From Sternotherus odoratus (lineage: Eukaryota; Chordata; Testudines; Kinosternidae), in the NCBI GenBank assembly GCA_032164245.1, contig JAVMKO010000007.1:3968001-4032000 (forward strand): a DNA stretch of 64,000 nt, written 5' to 3'. The position numbers were made by a program, and so were the translations under genes. Positions 63,731 through 64,000 of this stretch are shown here, piece after piece (the first letter of the stretch is position 1; every line of letters starts with the position of its first letter). The notes below the pieces were generated by a model. It worked only from the letters and a program-made list of their open reading frames with translations. It had not been told where the DNA came from and searched no databases.

Positions 63731-64000
63731 CACTGCTGAAAATTTTGAAATCTATGAAATTCCTAATACCCTAATACTCCAAAAATCCTCCACCCCAAAA
63801 GCCTAGGACCCTCCAAAACTCCTGAGAACGGGAGGGTACTGGGATTTTTGGAACAATCCCAAAAGCTCTGGCACCTCTGAAAACCTACAGTTCCCCAGCA
63901 TCTCTGAAAATATTGGAACCCCCAAAGCCCTGGCACTTGTGAAAGTCCCAACAATATGAAATGGCCCTTCCAAAAGTTCAGAAGCCTCCGGGCAACAGCT
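63730..64000 (+). repeat. Degenerate minisatellite, part 2 (runs off the window)
   Basis: The same words reappear (GCACCTCTGAAAACC, AGCATCTCTGAAAAT, GGCACTTGTGAAAG). The array continues past the window edge. Confidence 0.6.

Overview
This window is vertebrate nuclear DNA, most likely from a cryptodiran turtle. It has two intron-containing vertebrate genes, CR1 LINE 3' ends, a tRNA-derived SINE with a CR1 tail (the Cry I / tortoise SINE type), Penelope-type fragments and many hAT and Tc1/mariner-type MITEs. There is nothing bacterial or phage-like. One run of 200 Ns (44570-44769) marks an assembly gap.

Two genes are clear. FUT10 (GT10 fucosyltransferase, also called POFUT3) is complete on the minus strand: four coding exons between 22869 and 14896 join through GT/AG sites into a 477-residue reading frame. 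FNTA (alpha subunit shared by farnesyltransferase and geranylgeranyltransferase I) is on the plus strand from 42682 to 57647. Seven of the nine coding exons expected from the human gene are present. Exons 3 and 4 are not found and probably lie in the N gap. Exon 5 carries a 1-base deletion that breaks the frame. The two genes are divergent, about 20 kb apart.

Layout. 1-14.9 kb: no gene; a SINE, an LTR-like block, a 5'-truncated CR1-clade LINE with an intact 937-codon frame (about 4.95-7.92 kb), two sibling hAT elements with G- or C-rich tandem cores. 14.9-22.9 kb: FUT10 with CR1 copies and MITEs in its introns. 22.9-33.3 kb: intergenic; a Penelope-like palindromic dimer, a long inverted-repeat element split by a short LINE/SINE-like insertion, two Tc1/mariner-type MITEs in opposite orientation (one inside a hAT in FUT10 intron 1). 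33.4-42.05 kb: an 8.6-kb G-rich minisatellite of about 48/49-bp units with a 3.16-kb higher-order duplication. 42.1-43.3 kb: the FNTA CpG island and first exon. 44.8-47.9 kb: a 3-kb hAT, swollen by a pyrimidine-rich roughly 40-bp minisatellite and inserted into a SINE. 48.4-57.9 kb: the rest of FNTA. 58-64 kb: a GIY-YIG Penelope fragment, small MITEs and a degenerate minisatellite.

The main theme is repeated tandem-repeat growth inside non-autonomous DNA transposons (10.3, 13.3, 33-42 and 45-47 kb), in two cases right beside or inside FNTA. A second theme is short palindromic retroelement ends with hammerhead-ribozyme-like cores (4.1, 15.7, 29.9, 43.6 and 61.6 kb).
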